Part shown: in pieces, positions 8,463 to 17,300 of the stretch
Position numbering within the stretch: the first letter of the stretch is position 1
How the letters are laid out: every line of letters starts with the position of its first letter
DNA from: JAAYZB01 sp035379945
GTDB lineage: Bacteria; Bacillota_I; Bacilli_A; Izemoplasmatales; Hujiaoplasmataceae
Length of the DNA: 64,000 bases
Direction: 5' to 3'
Assembly (NCBI GenBank): GCA_035379945.1
Contig: DAOSWG010000002.1
Coordinates: 58,283-122,282, forward strand
The notes under the pieces: model-generated
What the model saw: only the letters and a program-made list of their open reading frames with translations
Told to the model about the DNA's origin: nothing
Database searches by the model: none
Position numbers and translations under genes: made by a program

Positions 8463-9434
8463 TTCGTACAGTCTTTGAATGAAGAGTTCCAGGCCGATCT
8501 CCTTATCGATCTTTCCGGTTTTAATCTTCAAATCAAGGTCTTGCAGCCCATTCAGAAAATATTGTAGTTTCTCGTCGGAGATCGTATTGGCATTTTTCAG
8601 GATATAGTATGTTCTTCCTTTGCTGGCGGAAAAATATTTCATTATCTCATCGAATTTGTTTCCGGACCGGATCAATTCCTTGGTATAAAGAATCTCTTGA
8701 AATTTGGAAACGATCGCTCCCAAAATCCACATCGGATCGATGTTGGAATCCAATAGTTCCTTGTATACTTTGAGCATCAGCATCCTGTCGGAGGCGATGA
8801 TGGCGTTCACCAGCTGGTAGATATGATCTTCCGGATTCTTGTATACGACTTCTTTCACCATGTCTATGGTGATTTCTGTTTGTCCGAAAGCATAGGACAT
8901 CAGTTTATCAAGTTCGTTTTTAAGCATTTCCGAATCGCTTCCGACCCGGCCCACGAACAACTGCAGGGCGTCTGGTGCGATCGAAAATCCGTTTTTCCCA
9001 AATTCATCTTTGATTCTCACGAAAACATCCTTTTCTTCTTCTTGGCGACAATCCACAATCTCGTATTTGTCATGGATGATTTTGACGATTTGTTTGTTCA
9101 TGTCGATACGCTCGGAAAACACCTGAACAATCATGATGGTCGTAGGATTGGGATTCAATAGATATCTGACCAGGATTTTTTGATTTTGCTTGAGACTCTT
9201 TTCCGTCGACTGTATAGAAAGAAAATTGGCGTTCGTCAAAATGACGGCTTTCTTTTCGGATAGAAAAGGAATCGTCATCGCGTTTTCGACAGCGCTATCG
9301 ACCAAAGTCTCTTCAAGATCGTAATATTCGGTGTCGGAACGGTCGATGTTGTGTTTTTGAATGATTTTTTCGGTTTCCTGGCGAACGAGAAATCGATCGG
9401 CCCCGTATACCAGGTAAACAATACCTTCAGCCAT
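8460..9434 (-). CDS. holA: DNA polymerase III delta subunit
   Basis: About 324 residues. Clamp-loader subunit that opens the beta sliding clamp. The N-terminal AAA+-like fold begins with VYLVYGADRFLVRQE; the later PEDHIYQLVNAI segment and C-terminal collar-type helices match HolA. The ATG at 9434 is preferred (GGTGATC 3-5 bases upstream); an ATG at 9446 would add four residues. It follows comEC by 48 bases, the arrangement known from B. subtilis (comEC-yqeN). Confidence 0.93.
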   Translation of the reverse strand: MAEGIVYLVYGADRFLVRQETEKIIQKHNIDRSDTEYYDLEETLVDSAVENAMTIPFLSEKKAVILTNANFLSIQSTEKSLKQNQKILVRYLLNPNPTTIMIVQVFSERIDMNKQIVKIIHDKYEIVDCRQEEEKDVFVRIKDEFGKNGFSIAPDALQLFVGRVGSDSEMLKNELDKLMSYAFGQTEITIDMVKEVVYKNPEDHIYQLVNAIIASDRMLMLKVYKELLDSNIDPMWILGAIVSKFQEILYTKELIRSGNKFDEIMKYFSASKGRTYYILKNANTISDEKLQYFLNGLQDLDLKIKTGKIDKEIGLELFIQRLYE

Positions 9435-9482
9435 GATGATCACCATTGTTTATTTTATCATAAAAGGTGTCTGGAAAAAAGT

Positions 9483-11642
9483 TTATCCGGTCTTAAAATC
9501 AAAAAAAGACGACATTTGACAAAACCATGGGCGTCTTTTTTCATATGTGAAAACAAACCGACGACCGGAAGGATAAGGATATGTGAAAACGACTGTTCCG
9601 TCGATATGGGTATTATACAAGAGAGCTCCGGCTTCAATCCATCTTTGCAGCACTGTTTCACTGGGAAGATTGTAACTGTTTTTCCCTACCGACACTATAC
9701 ACACGGAAGGCGACAAACTATCCACGAATTTCTGAGAGGAAGCCGTATCGCTACCGTGGTGGCCAATCTTGACAATATCGGGATCAAGTAGGTATTTTCC
9801 CATAATATCACTTTCAATTTCTGTTCCGGCATCAGCCATGAAAAGCCATATATCCGAACCAACCGATCCGTAAATCACCAGGGAATTGTTATTTTCGTCG
9901 CTATCGGAAGTATAGGCGGAAATAACCGTAAGAACAACGGAATTCTTACCGATTATATCTCCTTCTTCGACAACTGTAACCGGGCATGGCAAAGAAAACT
10001 CCGGATCGCTTCCCATCACGACGGAGCCTACTTCAACAAAAGATAAAATATCCGCTACTTCGCCATAGTGATCATCATGGTTGTGCGTGATGACCAGATA
10101 ATCAATATGACGGATGTTCTGATCGAGAAGATATCCGATCAGTGCGTCATAATCGTCTTCTGGTCCGGTATCAATCACGATGCGACAGTCCGGGGAATCA
10201 ATCAGAATTGCATCACCTTGTCCGACATCGAATACGACGACTTTTGTCGCAATGGTTGGCGGAAGGGAAATGAAAATCAGCGTCATCGCAAACAACACTA
10301 AATATGTCATCCTTTTTCTTTTGTTGTATAAATTAGCACAAAAAAGAAAAAGAACCAGGAAAAACATGACGACACTCACTTCGCCGCCTATTCCCAACCT
10401 AATTCGGATATCGATTTCGGAAAACCAATAAGTCACGGTTTCAAAGCCTTCAATCAAATAGACATAAGCGCCAGATACAAACGGAAAAAACAGAGTGATG
10501 AAAGACGCCGGCAACATCAGGAATTCCACCAAAGCAATGAAGACGATGTTGGCTGGTAAAAATAGCAAACCGATCCCGTGATTCAAAGAAAGCGTGACGG
10601 GCAAGGCGCAAATATTGGCCATCAGAGTCATTTTCACCAAACTTGCGCCTTTTTTCCTTCCGATGATTTTTCTTCCGAGAAAAAGACAAAAGCAGATCAG
10701 AAAGCTTAGTTGGAAACCGACGCTTTCCATATACCAGGGATTATATAAAAGCATTCCAACAAAAAGTAACGACAATCGGTCAAGAGACGACACGACGGGT
10801 TCTTTTCTTTGGAAAAAGGCCGCGACGTAAAGAAAAGACGCCCGAAATATGGGAACTCTGAATCCAGTCGACAAATTGAAAGCCAAAAGAAAGATCATTA
10901 TAAGTTTGTTTCTACTATTTTTGGCGATCCCCGTCCTTCTTAACATTTTCTCTAGAAACACGGCAATCAATCCGACATGCATTCCTGATATCGCAAACAG
11001 ATGGACAACCGAGAGTTCACTCCATTTTTTCATAAGATTCTCGTCAGTCAGGGAATCGTTCCCGAACACCAGCAACAGCACATAAGCCGCTGCCTTCTTT
11101 GGCAAAACGGAAACGACGTAATTTTCGATGTCATAAGGAATGCAGGAAAGAGTGAAATGATGTCCGGTCACCTTAAGCGATGTCGTCCTGAAAACTCCTT
11201 TGATTCCGGATGACAACAAATATGTGTCATAATCGAATCCGCCGGGAATCTGTTTGGATTCAATTTCGAAAAAGTACCCTTCGATTTCTACTGTGTCGCC
11301 CGGGAAAATTGTATTTGCTTCATCACAAAAAACCAGATATTTTCCGTTTGAACACAGGTAAAACCGGTCCTCTTGCACTTCTGAAACCGTTCCGGCAAGA
11401 AAAGCTTCCCCGGATATAACAAGGTTTTGCGAAAGTGAGAAAAGACGTAGACAAAAAAAGGAACCGAGAATCAGAAAAAGGAAAAAAAGCCCGCGGGCCC
11501 TTTTCCATAAAAATACTATTTCTAAAATCAAAAAGAGAAAAATAAAGAAGTGAAAAACCCCGAAATACAGTAAGGAAAGAGAAAGTGCCAGATGGACAAA
11601 CTTACCCGTTTCCGACCGTAATGAAATCTTTGATGTCTTCAT
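9483..11642 (-). CDS. comEC: ComEC/Rec2 DNA uptake channel
   Basis: 719 residues. Forms the membrane pore that passes single-stranded DNA into the cell during transformation. Order of parts: hydrophobic N-terminal segments (about 20-60), a soluble OB-like DUF4131 part, the polytopic Competence domain (about 200-460, containing HLFAISGMHVGLI), then a C-terminal metallo-beta-lactamase domain with HNHDDHYGEV at about residue 517 and KIGHHGSDTAS. The metal-binding motif is intact, so the nuclease-like domain could be active. The ATG at 11642 has AAGGA 8 bases upstream and overlaps the 3' end of comEA by 41 bases, suggesting coupling. Confidence 0.96.
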   Translation of the reverse strand: MKTSKISLRSETGKFVHLALSLSLLYFGVFHFFIFLFLILEIVFLWKRARGLFFLFLILGSFFCLRLFSLSQNLVISGEAFLAGTVSEVQEDRFYLCSNGKYLVFCDEANTIFPGDTVEIEGYFFEIESKQIPGGFDYDTYLLSSGIKGVFRTTSLKVTGHHFTLSCIPYDIENYVVSVLPKKAAAYVLLLVFGNDSLTDENLMKKWSELSVVHLFAISGMHVGLIAVFLEKMLRRTGIAKNSRNKLIMIFLLAFNLSTGFRVPIFRASFLYVAAFFQRKEPVVSSLDRLSLLFVGMLLYNPWYMESVGFQLSFLICFCLFLGRKIIGRKKGASLVKMTLMANICALPVTLSLNHGIGLLFLPANIVFIALVEFLMLPASFITLFFPFVSGAYVYLIEGFETVTYWFSEIDIRIRLGIGGEVSVVMFFLVLFLFCANLYNKRKRMTYLVLFAMTLIFISLPPTIATKVVVFDVGQGDAILIDSPDCRIVIDTGPEDDYDALIGYLLDQNIRHIDYLVITHNHDDHYGEVADILSFVEVGSVVMGSDPEFSLPCPVTVVEEGDIIGKNSVVLTVISAYTSDSDENNNSLVIYGSVGSDIWLFMADAGTEIESDIMGKYLLDPDIVKIGHHGSDTASSQKFVDSLSPSVCIVSVGKNSYNLPSETVLQRWIEAGALLYNTHIDGTVVFTYPYPSGRRFVFTYEKRRPWFCQMSSFFDFKTG

Positions 11643-12435
11643 AGATCGCATCCTTGATTCCGGAAACTAGCATGATATCCTCGCAACAGGCGAAATCACC
11701 GTTTTCCGCTCGGTAATCGATGATCCTCTGTCCCAAAATCAAACCGATTCCTTTTAGGGTCATCAATTCGTCAAGGTTGGCAGTATTGATGTTCACAAGA
11801 CCTTCCGGCGTTTCGTCGCTACCGCTGTTTGTATCCGAATCCGCTACATCTTGCGAATATGACGGAACAATGACCGAATATCCCTGTGACAGAATTCTTT
11901 CGAAATCCAGACTGGAAATATCCGCTTCTTCTGTCAGGCCTCCGGCCAAAGAAACCAGATCGGCTACCGTTTGGCCTTCGGACACATAGTAAATGCCCGG
12001 ATTTTCCACTGCGCCCCTGATCTGTACGCAAAGCGATATGTCCTCGCTTTTGGTGCCGCTTTGGATAGACGGAACATAAACAACCATGCCGTCGGTTACC
12101 GTATCGGCCAAATTCAGCGATGCGGTGGATCCATAAGACGTCAATCCGCCGGCCAGTTCGATGACCTGGTAAATCCTGGTGCCCGGAAGGACAATATAGA
12201 CACCTGGTTCCTTCACTTCCCCCTTAATATCGACATAACATTCGGAAAAAGACGTTTTTGTCTTTAAATCCGAAGTCGATGTGGCGGACGTCGTGAGAAT
12301 ACCAACCGTAGAAATGGTTGTGACAACAGGCGAAGCTTCTTTGGCAGCGGCCGAAAAAATATTCACCATGACGATTCCGGCCAAACCGCAAACGAGCATG
12401 AAAAGGCCGGCGTACTTTTTGACAAACGAGAACAT
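11602..12435 (-). CDS. comEA: ComEA-like competence DNA receptor with two SLBB domains
   Basis: 277 residues. Membrane-anchored DNA receptor that passes DNA to ComEC. One N-terminal membrane anchor (about residues 10-30), then two SLBB-type repeats (about 66-123, with KGEVKEPGVY, and about 136-193, with RGAVENPGIY), a Ser/Asp linker, and a C-terminal helix-hairpin-helix DNA-binding domain (about 213-275, VNINTANLDELMTLKGIG). One SLBB is usual in Firmicutes ComEA, so the second looks like an in-gene duplication. The ATG at 12435 follows GAGGTGAGG. SD and start codon lie in the loop of a long inverted repeat (12402-12471). Confidence 0.93.
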   Translation of the reverse strand: MFSFVKKYAGLFMLVCGLAGIVMVNIFSAAAKEASPVVTTISTVGILTTSATSTSDLKTKTSFSECYVDIKGEVKEPGVYIVLPGTRIYQVIELAGGLTSYGSTASLNLADTVTDGMVVYVPSIQSGTKSEDISLCVQIRGAVENPGIYYVSEGQTVADLVSLAGGLTEEADISSLDFERILSQGYSVIVPSYSQDVADSDTNSGSDETPEGLVNINTANLDELMTLKGIGLILGQRIIDYRAENGDFACCEDIMLVSGIKDAIYEDIKDFITVGNG

Positions 12436-12471
12436 CAATCCTCACCTCGTCAAAATGATACGCCGGCCTTT
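12402..12471 (-). promoter_or_regulatory. Long inverted repeat spanning the comEA translation start
   Basis: Arms 12402-12414 and 12459-12471 are perfect 13-base inverted repeats (AAAGGCCGGCGTA). An inner pair TTTTGAC/GTCAAAA (12417-12423 and 12449-12455) extends the stem. The Shine-Dalgarno (about 12440-12445) and ATG (12433-12435) of comEA fall in the loop. In RNA this could control comEA translation or attenuate read-through from yqeM; only four Us follow the stem, so it is a poor simple terminator. Confidence 0.6.
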
Positions 12472-12482
12472 ATTCCTTTTCT

Positions 12483-13163
12483 TTATTCGGTTTTCTGCAA
12501 TACGAATATCGTTCTTTCCGGCATCCGGATGGTTTCCAAAATCTGAAATCCCACTTTTTTCGAGATTTCCTCGTATAGCAGGAAATCATGGGTTTCCTCA
12601 TAGATCTTTATTTCGTGCTTTTCACCGTCTCCGGTCGTCATTGTTATTGTATGAACGATGCTGTGCTCTTTCTCGCCTTTGTCCGAGCGCCAATGGAAAT
12701 CCATATCTTTGTCGTCATCCTTGAATCCGTCGAGCATGTCTATATACTCGGATGACAGGACATCGAAGAGAAAGACACCGTTATTGTTAAGAGCCTTGAA
12801 GATGTTGGTAAAACCGAATTCCACGTCTTCAAGATCGGTCAGATGATTGATCACATCCATTGAAGCGATGACGCTGTCAAATTTCAGGGAAATGGGATCA
12901 AGCATGTCGTATACGCCGATCTCCAGATTGATATTTTCTTCTTTGGCCCGATAGTCGACAATGTCGAGCAATTCCTCGGACAGATCGGTTGCCATGACTT
13001 TGTATCCCCGTTTTGCCAGTTCCAGAGAAAGCGTGCCGGTGCCACAGCCGATGTCCAACAATGTTCCCAGCGAAGTGTATTTGTCTAAAAGACGAAGATA
13101 TTCGTCATAAACCTGCGGATCGATGAATGAATCGTAAAAATTGGCTAAAAGGTCGAAATCCAT
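12483..13163 (-). CDS. yqeM: Class I SAM-dependent methyltransferase, YqeM type
   Basis: 226 residues. Rossmann-fold methyltransferase with motif I LLDIGCGTGTLSLELA at about residues 36-51 and the acidic motif II ATDLSEELL. Substrate unknown. Identity as YqeM rests on position: directly after rsfS and before comEA, as in the B. subtilis yqeG-comE cluster. The ATG at 13163 follows GAGGA 9 bases upstream and is 2 bases after the rsfS stop. Confidence 0.82.
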   Translation of the reverse strand: MDFDLLANFYDSFIDPQVYDEYLRLLDKYTSLGTLLDIGCGTGTLSLELAKRGYKVMATDLSEELLDIVDYRAKEENINLEIGVYDMLDPISLKFDSVIASMDVINHLTDLEDVEFGFTNIFKALNNNGVFLFDVLSSEYIDMLDGFKDDDKDMDFHWRSDKGEKEHSIVHTITMTTGDGEKHEIKIYEETHDFLLYEEISKKVGFQILETIRMPERTIFVLQKTE

Positions 13164-13165
13164 GT

Positions 13166-13501
13166 TTAGAGATCCTCGGAAAGAGAAATTTCGCGGCCCA
13201 CGAACAGTTTCTCGAATTGGTAATATTCCCTTTCGTCCTTATGCATAACATGCACGATGATATCGCCAAGATCAAATAAAAGCCATCTGGAAGTATCCGC
13301 GCCTTCGACTCTTTTTATACGCTCATCGGGCATTGCCTCGCGAAGATGATTGATCGATGCGTGCACCTGTCTTTCGTTTGAAGCCGTGGCGACGACTTGA
13401 AAATCAAAATAAGGGGAAAACCCACGAAAATCATATATGCGTAGATCGGTCAGCTTGAGATCTTCCAATGTTTTAACAACCAAGCGAAGACGGTCTGTCA
13501 T
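13166..13501 (-). CDS. rsfS: Ribosomal silencing factor RsfS
   Basis: 111 residues. Binds L14 on the 50S subunit and blocks subunit joining when nutrients fall. It has the family signatures ATASNERQVHA near the middle and DTSRWLLFDLGDIIVHVMH towards the C-terminus, at the usual length. The start ATG overlaps the yqeK stop (TGATG), and the stop lies 2 bases before yqeM, so all three are translated as one operon. Confidence 0.95.
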   Translation of the reverse strand: MTDRLRLVVKTLEDLKLTDLRIYDFRGFSPYFDFQVVATASNERQVHASINHLREAMPDERIKRVEGADTSRWLLFDLGDIIVHVMHKDEREYYQFEKLFVGREISLSEDL

Positions 13502-14076
13502 CAGTTTCCTCCCTTTTCGGATAATGAGTCGGTAAAAGCCATGTCGCTACCGAGCGACACAGCTTTGCAGTGCAAACTTTCAACATATTCCTTTTTTCTT
13601 TTCAAAATGGCTTCTACTGTTTTGTCAAGATCGACATAAGCCTGTTTTCTCAAAGCGATGTCGGCATAGGCTCTGGTCTCTTCGAGATAGTCGCTTACGA
13701 ACACAATCTTTTCCAATATCGACATATTTTCTCTTCCGGTCGTATGGAAGAGAATGGCATTCAGGATGTCTGAATCGTTGATGCCGATGTCTTCTTTGGC
13801 ATAGTCGACTCCCGCAACGGCATGCCAGATCTTGCGGGGATAATTTTCAACCCGGAAAGATCCAAACTGTCGGTGGATGCGCATAAGCAACATTTCATCC
13901 GGTTCGCCTTTGGTCGCATCATGAAGCACTGAAGCGATCATTGCCTTGTTGCAATCGACATGGTTGCATAAGGCCAATTTTTCCGCCATCCTGACAGTTC
14001 CTTCTACGTGGCGCCAACGTTTCGGATCGGCAGACATTTTCAAAGCGACCAAGTTTCTTATTTCCGGATATTCCAT
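13501..14076 (-). CDS. yqeK: HD-domain phosphohydrolase YqeK
   Basis: 191 residues. HD-superfamily protein; characterised YqeK members are Ap4A hydrolases giving two ADP. The metal-binding histidines include RWRHVEGTVRMAEKL and SVLHDATKGEP, with HAVAGVDYAKE and FHTTGRENM further on. In B. subtilis yqeK follows nadD and is followed by yqeL (rsfS); here nadD is missing and yqeK directly follows yqeH with a 2-base gap. Confidence 0.93.
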   Translation of the reverse strand: MEYPEIRNLVALKMSADPKRWRHVEGTVRMAEKLALCNHVDCNKAMIASVLHDATKGEPDEMLLMRIHRQFGSFRVENYPRKIWHAVAGVDYAKEDIGINDSDILNAILFHTTGRENMSILEKIVFVSDYLEETRAYADIALRKQAYVDLDKTVEAILKRKKEYVESLHCKAVSLGSDMAFTDSLSEKGGN

Positions 14077-14078
14077 TG

Positions 14079-15197
14079 TCAGATAATAGCCGGTCTTGTA
14101 TAGATCCCGACTACGAACGGAGCGTAAGTCCGGACATAGAACGGAGCTCTGATCGTTACGAATCCGAGGCCGGAGAACACAATGTCGTATTTGAGGTTGT
14201 CACGAATCCGGAATTCATGGGATACCCATTTGGGAACCCCTTCTTCGGGATTGAAAGGCGGCGTCAGCAAAGAATACAGCTTGGTTTCATAGATTTCATC
14301 CGCCCGGGCGGTTTTTGTTCTGTGTATATTCAGGGTATTGGCGAAATACGTGACGACATTGACTTTGTCGCCGGTTTCCCCGTTGATGATGTCAAGCCTT
14401 GCCAGACCTCCGAAAAACAGGGTCTGTCCTTCGTTAAGTTGAAATACAAGCGGCTTGATCTCCTTCTTGGGAACGGTTATCTTGTATGACGGTCTGGTAA
14501 GATAATATGTGTACTGGTGCTTGTTAATTACACCGGGAGTGTCAAATATCATCGTTCCGTCCAGCAGGGGGAAACCAATTAATCCAATCGTCGTTCCCGG
14601 CGAGGAACTGACGGTGACGACATCGGTCGGATAACCGAGATAGCGTTTCAGAATCTGGTTTACGATCCTGGACTTGCCAACATTCGAACAACCGACGATA
14701 TAAACATTGCGTTTGCCCTTATGCTTGGCAATGAGTTCCATCAATTCATCGAAATTGTGTCCGTACTTGGCAGAAATGAGAATGCTGTCGAGAACATCGA
14801 AGCCCTCCAGTGCCAGCATCTGTTTCAGCCAGATAAGAATGCGTTCCGGCTTGACGTTTTTCGGCAAAAGATCCATCTTGTTGCCGACTAAAATGACATC
14901 TTCGTTACCGGTAAGCTGCTTGATCGCCGGAACGAAAGACCCGGTATAATCGAATATATCGACAATTTTGACGATCAGGGCGTCTTCCTGTTTTATCTTG
15001 TTGATGACGGTTAAGTATTCTTCGTTCGACAGACAGGGAGTGATGACGTCGCTGTAATTGCGTAACCGGAAACACCTCTGGCACAAAACCTGCTTAGAGG
15101 GATCAATTTCCGATAACGGCTGGGGAATGTATCCGGGCAAAGTCTTGTTGTCGTTCTGGATCTTGGCTCCACAACCTTTGCAATACAGTTCTGCCAT
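14079..15197 (-). CDS. yqeH: Ribosome biogenesis GTPase YqeH
   Basis: 372 residues. Circularly permuted GTPase needed for 30S assembly. An N-terminal zinc finger (CKGCGA ... CQRC) comes first. The GTPase motifs then appear in permuted order: G4 NKMD, G5 SAKYGH, G1 GCSNVGKS, G3 DTPG. A C-terminal RNA-binding-type domain follows. The start MAELYCKGCG at 15197 is chosen because AGAGG lies 8 bases upstream; the open frame extends 70 codons further into yqeG but that part is not family-like. It follows yqeG by 5 bases. Confidence 0.95.
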   Translation of the reverse strand: MAELYCKGCGAKIQNDNKTLPGYIPQPLSEIDPSKQVLCQRCFRLRNYSDVITPCLSNEEYLTVINKIKQEDALIVKIVDIFDYTGSFVPAIKQLTGNEDVILVGNKMDLLPKNVKPERILIWLKQMLALEGFDVLDSILISAKYGHNFDELMELIAKHKGKRNVYIVGCSNVGKSRIVNQILKRYLGYPTDVVTVSSSPGTTIGLIGFPLLDGTMIFDTPGVINKHQYTYYLTRPSYKITVPKKEIKPLVFQLNEGQTLFFGGLARLDIINGETGDKVNVVTYFANTLNIHRTKTARADEIYETKLYSLLTPPFNPEEGVPKWVSHEFRIRDNLKYDIVFSGLGFVTIRAPFYVRTYAPFVVGIYTRPAII

Positions 15198-15202
15198 AAC
15201 TA

Positions 15203-15760
15203 CTACCTCTTTTCGTCCAGGTGCAATTGCGAGTACAAATCCGGATTCGCCTTGGCAATCCGTCTCAATACATGTCTCTCCATCATCCTGTTTATTTTGG
15301 TGAACCATTTTTCCTTGTCGCGGTCGATCGCATCGACGACCGTGACCGAAAGGCCCATACGCTTGGCGCCGAGAACATCGGTCATAAACTGATCGCCGAT
15401 GACCCACACATTAGCTTTGGATGCCTCCGGAAACTTCTTCAGCGCTTTTTTGAAACCGGCTTTGAGCGGCTTTCTGGAACTCGGAATATGAGGAACTCCG
15501 AGAATTTCCGCGAAACGCCCGACTCTTTCTGAATGGTTGTTTGATAGCAATATCATCGACATGCCAAGCGATTTTATCTCATCAAACAGTTCGATTATCT
15601 TTTGTCCCGGCTCCATTTCGGCGTAAGATGCCAAAGTATTGTCCACGTCCAGGAAAAGATAACGAATGCCGTTTTTCCATAATTTTTGATAATCGATTTC
15701 AAAAATGCTTTTTTGATAGTCATCCGGATAAAAGTACTGGTTGGAAAATAACAAAATCAT
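15203..15760 (-). CDS. yqeG: HAD-family phosphatase YqeG
   Basis: 185 residues, HAD superfamily class IIIA. Motif I is LDVDNTLASY, motif II LLSNNHSERV, and the late acidic motif is WVIGDQFMTDV. It resembles the YqeG/GEP4 group; the eukaryotic member dephosphorylates phosphatidylglycerophosphate, but the bacterial substrate is unsettled. GGAGG lies upstream of the ATG. First gene of the yqeG-yqeH-yqeK-rsfS-yqeM operon, reading from the promoter at 15789-15817. Confidence 0.93.
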   Translation of the reverse strand: MILLFSNQYFYPDDYQKSIFEIDYQKLWKNGIRYLFLDVDNTLASYAEMEPGQKIIELFDEIKSLGMSMILLSNNHSERVGRFAEILGVPHIPSSRKPLKAGFKKALKKFPEASKANVWVIGDQFMTDVLGAKRMGLSVTVVDAIDRDKEKWFTKINRMMERHVLRRIAKANPDLYSQLHLDEKR

Positions 15761-15788
15761 TAGACTTCTACCTCCGAATTTTAATTAT

Positions 15789-15817
15789 ATTATACCGGAT
15801 TTTCTTGGAAAAGTCCA
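15789..15817 (-). promoter_or_regulatory. Promoter of the yqeG operon
   Basis: Minus strand: -35 TGGACT (15812-15817), 17-base spacer, -10 TATAAT (15789-15794), about 28 bases before the yqeG start. Confidence 0.6.
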
Positions 15818-15871
15818 TTTTTTCTCGTCCGGATGCATTATATTGGAACGGGTTTTACAAAAGTACGCCTT

Positions 15872-16567
15872 TTAAATCCCGTCTTCCTTTATCAGGTTCA
15901 AAAGTTGCTTTCTCAGGAAACGGTAATCCGGCTCGTAAGCCAGCAACAACTTGTAAAAATCCTTTTGGTGTCCGGATACTCTGAGATGGACCAGTTCATG
16001 CATAAGGATGGCGTGAAGATATTTTGGTTCGTAGCGAGCCAGAATACTGTTAAGATTCACTATCCTATCCTTCGGCTGACAGCTACCCAACCGGCTTTTC
16101 ATCCTCCGGCTGACAAACACTACCGGTGAAGACCCGATTTTTTCCCTGAATCCGGGCGAAAGCGAAGCCAACATGTCATTGGCGGTTTGTTTCACGTGCC
16201 GGGAGTAAAATCTGTAAAGGGCTTTTTCCTTGTCTTTTGTAGACAGGTCGGGAAAAAGAAAACGGTCTCGGTCGAATGTCACCGTGCCAATGTATCCGGG
16301 AATCGTGTCAGCCATGTATAGGTTTCCCATGAATTTCGCTTCTCGATCGGAAAAAACCGGAATCTCTTTCCGGTTTTCGAGCATCGTTTCGATCCGATGG
16401 ATATTCTTATTAATAACAGTTAGGATATCCGCTTCGCTTTTTTTCACGGGAGCCGAAACTACCAAACTGTTTTTGGATTGCGCCCTGATATACACGTTTT
16501 TGATCGGTTTGCGGATAATCTCCACCTGGATTTCCCGTGAATTGACCATGATCGAGAGATCAGACAT
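15872..16567 (-). CDS. YgjP-like (M48/DUF45) metallopeptidase-fold protein
   Basis: 231 residues. Zinc-peptidase fold with HELVHLRVSGH (HExxH plus a third His) near the C-terminus and the VSRRMKSRLGSC stretch usual in YgjP/DUF45 proteins. These proteins are often annotated as putative metal-dependent hydrolases; role unproven. The start MSDLSIMVNS at 16567 overlaps the mtnN stop by 8 bases and has GGTGG just upstream; a longer frame to 16597 lies inside mtnN and is less likely. Last gene after mtnN. Confidence 0.85.
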   Translation of the reverse strand: MSDLSIMVNSREIQVEIIRKPIKNVYIRAQSKNSLVVSAPVKKSEADILTVINKNIHRIETMLENRKEIPVFSDREAKFMGNLYMADTIPGYIGTVTFDRDRFLFPDLSTKDKEKALYRFYSRHVKQTANDMLASLSPGFREKIGSSPVVFVSRRMKSRLGSCQPKDRIVNLNSILARYEPKYLHAILMHELVHLRVSGHQKDFYKLLLAYEPDYRFLRKQLLNLIKEDGI

Positions 16568-17252
16568 TTTCCACCAGGAAATCCAGTGCGAATCCACTGG
16601 TCTTTTTTGCTATTTCATCGACCGATATACGGTATTTATCCTGTTGGTCGTCTTCGCCCAACATATCGCTGATACCGCGAATCGACAAAAAGGGCACCCT
16701 GAACTTGAAACAGGTCATTGCCACGGCCATGCCTTCCATTTCGCAGGCGACGATATTATCGATGACCTGATCGATATCCGCCAGATATGCCATGTCGGTG
16801 ACGAAGCGATCTCCGGACGCGATGATGCCGGAAACATGTTTTTCTTTTTTTTGTTCGAGAATTTTTCTGGCTTCATAAAGCATTTTTTCGTCACAAGTAA
16901 CGATTAGGGGATCATTGCCCATTTTTCCGAAAGGAACATCGTCGATGTCTGCGATCGTGGCATCGGAATACACTATTCCGTCCGCCAGCACTATATCGCC
17001 GGTATGGCAGTTCCTAACTCCTCCGGCGACGCCGATATTGAGCACCGCTTCTATTTGCCAATTGGTCAGAAGCATGGTCGTCGTCATAGTCGCGTTGACC
17101 TTTCCGATTCCGGATTTGGCCACAACGACTTCTTTGCCAGAAATGAATCCGTGATAAAATTCCTTGTCTGCCATGGTCACTTGGCTCTTGTTTTCCATTC
17201 GATCCAAAAGATAGACGATTTCTTTGTCCATGGCTCCGATGATTCCTTTCAT
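16560..17252 (-). CDS. mtnN: 5'-methylthioadenosine/S-adenosylhomocysteine nucleosidase
   Basis: 230 residues. Hydrolyses MTA and SAH to adenine plus the thioribose sugar, clearing SAM by-products. It starts MKGIIGAMDKE (catalytic Glu region), with VAKSGIGKVNA, VLNIGVAGG, CEMEGMAVAM (substrate-binding Met-Glu) and RGISDMLGE (catalytic Asp). AAAGGAGG lies just before the ATG. It follows greA, as in the B. subtilis greA-mtnN region. Confidence 0.96.
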   Translation of the reverse strand: MKGIIGAMDKEIVYLLDRMENKSQVTMADKEFYHGFISGKEVVVAKSGIGKVNATMTTTMLLTNWQIEAVLNIGVAGGVRNCHTGDIVLADGIVYSDATIADIDDVPFGKMGNDPLIVTCDEKMLYEARKILEQKKEKHVSGIIASGDRFVTDMAYLADIDQVIDNIVACEMEGMAVAMTCFKFRVPFLSIRGISDMLGEDDQQDKYRISVDEIAKKTSGFALDFLVENV

Positions 17253-17268
17253 GGCTGCCTCCTTTAAA

Positions 17269-17294
17269 AGAAAAACGAGAAATATTTTCTCATT
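17269..17294 (-). terminator. Possible terminator after greA
   Basis: Minus strand: GAGAAA-ATA-TTTCTC hairpin followed by GTTTTTCTTTT. The stem is AT-rich and short, so termination may be partial, leaving mtnN both read-through and independently transcribed. Confidence 0.45.
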
Positions 17295-17300
17295 TTCCCG

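Noticed and set aside
14079..15407. 70-codon N-terminal extension of YqeH
   Set aside because: The extension overlaps yqeG in another frame, and the zinc-finger start MAELYCKGCG has a good SD; the extension is not YqeH-like.
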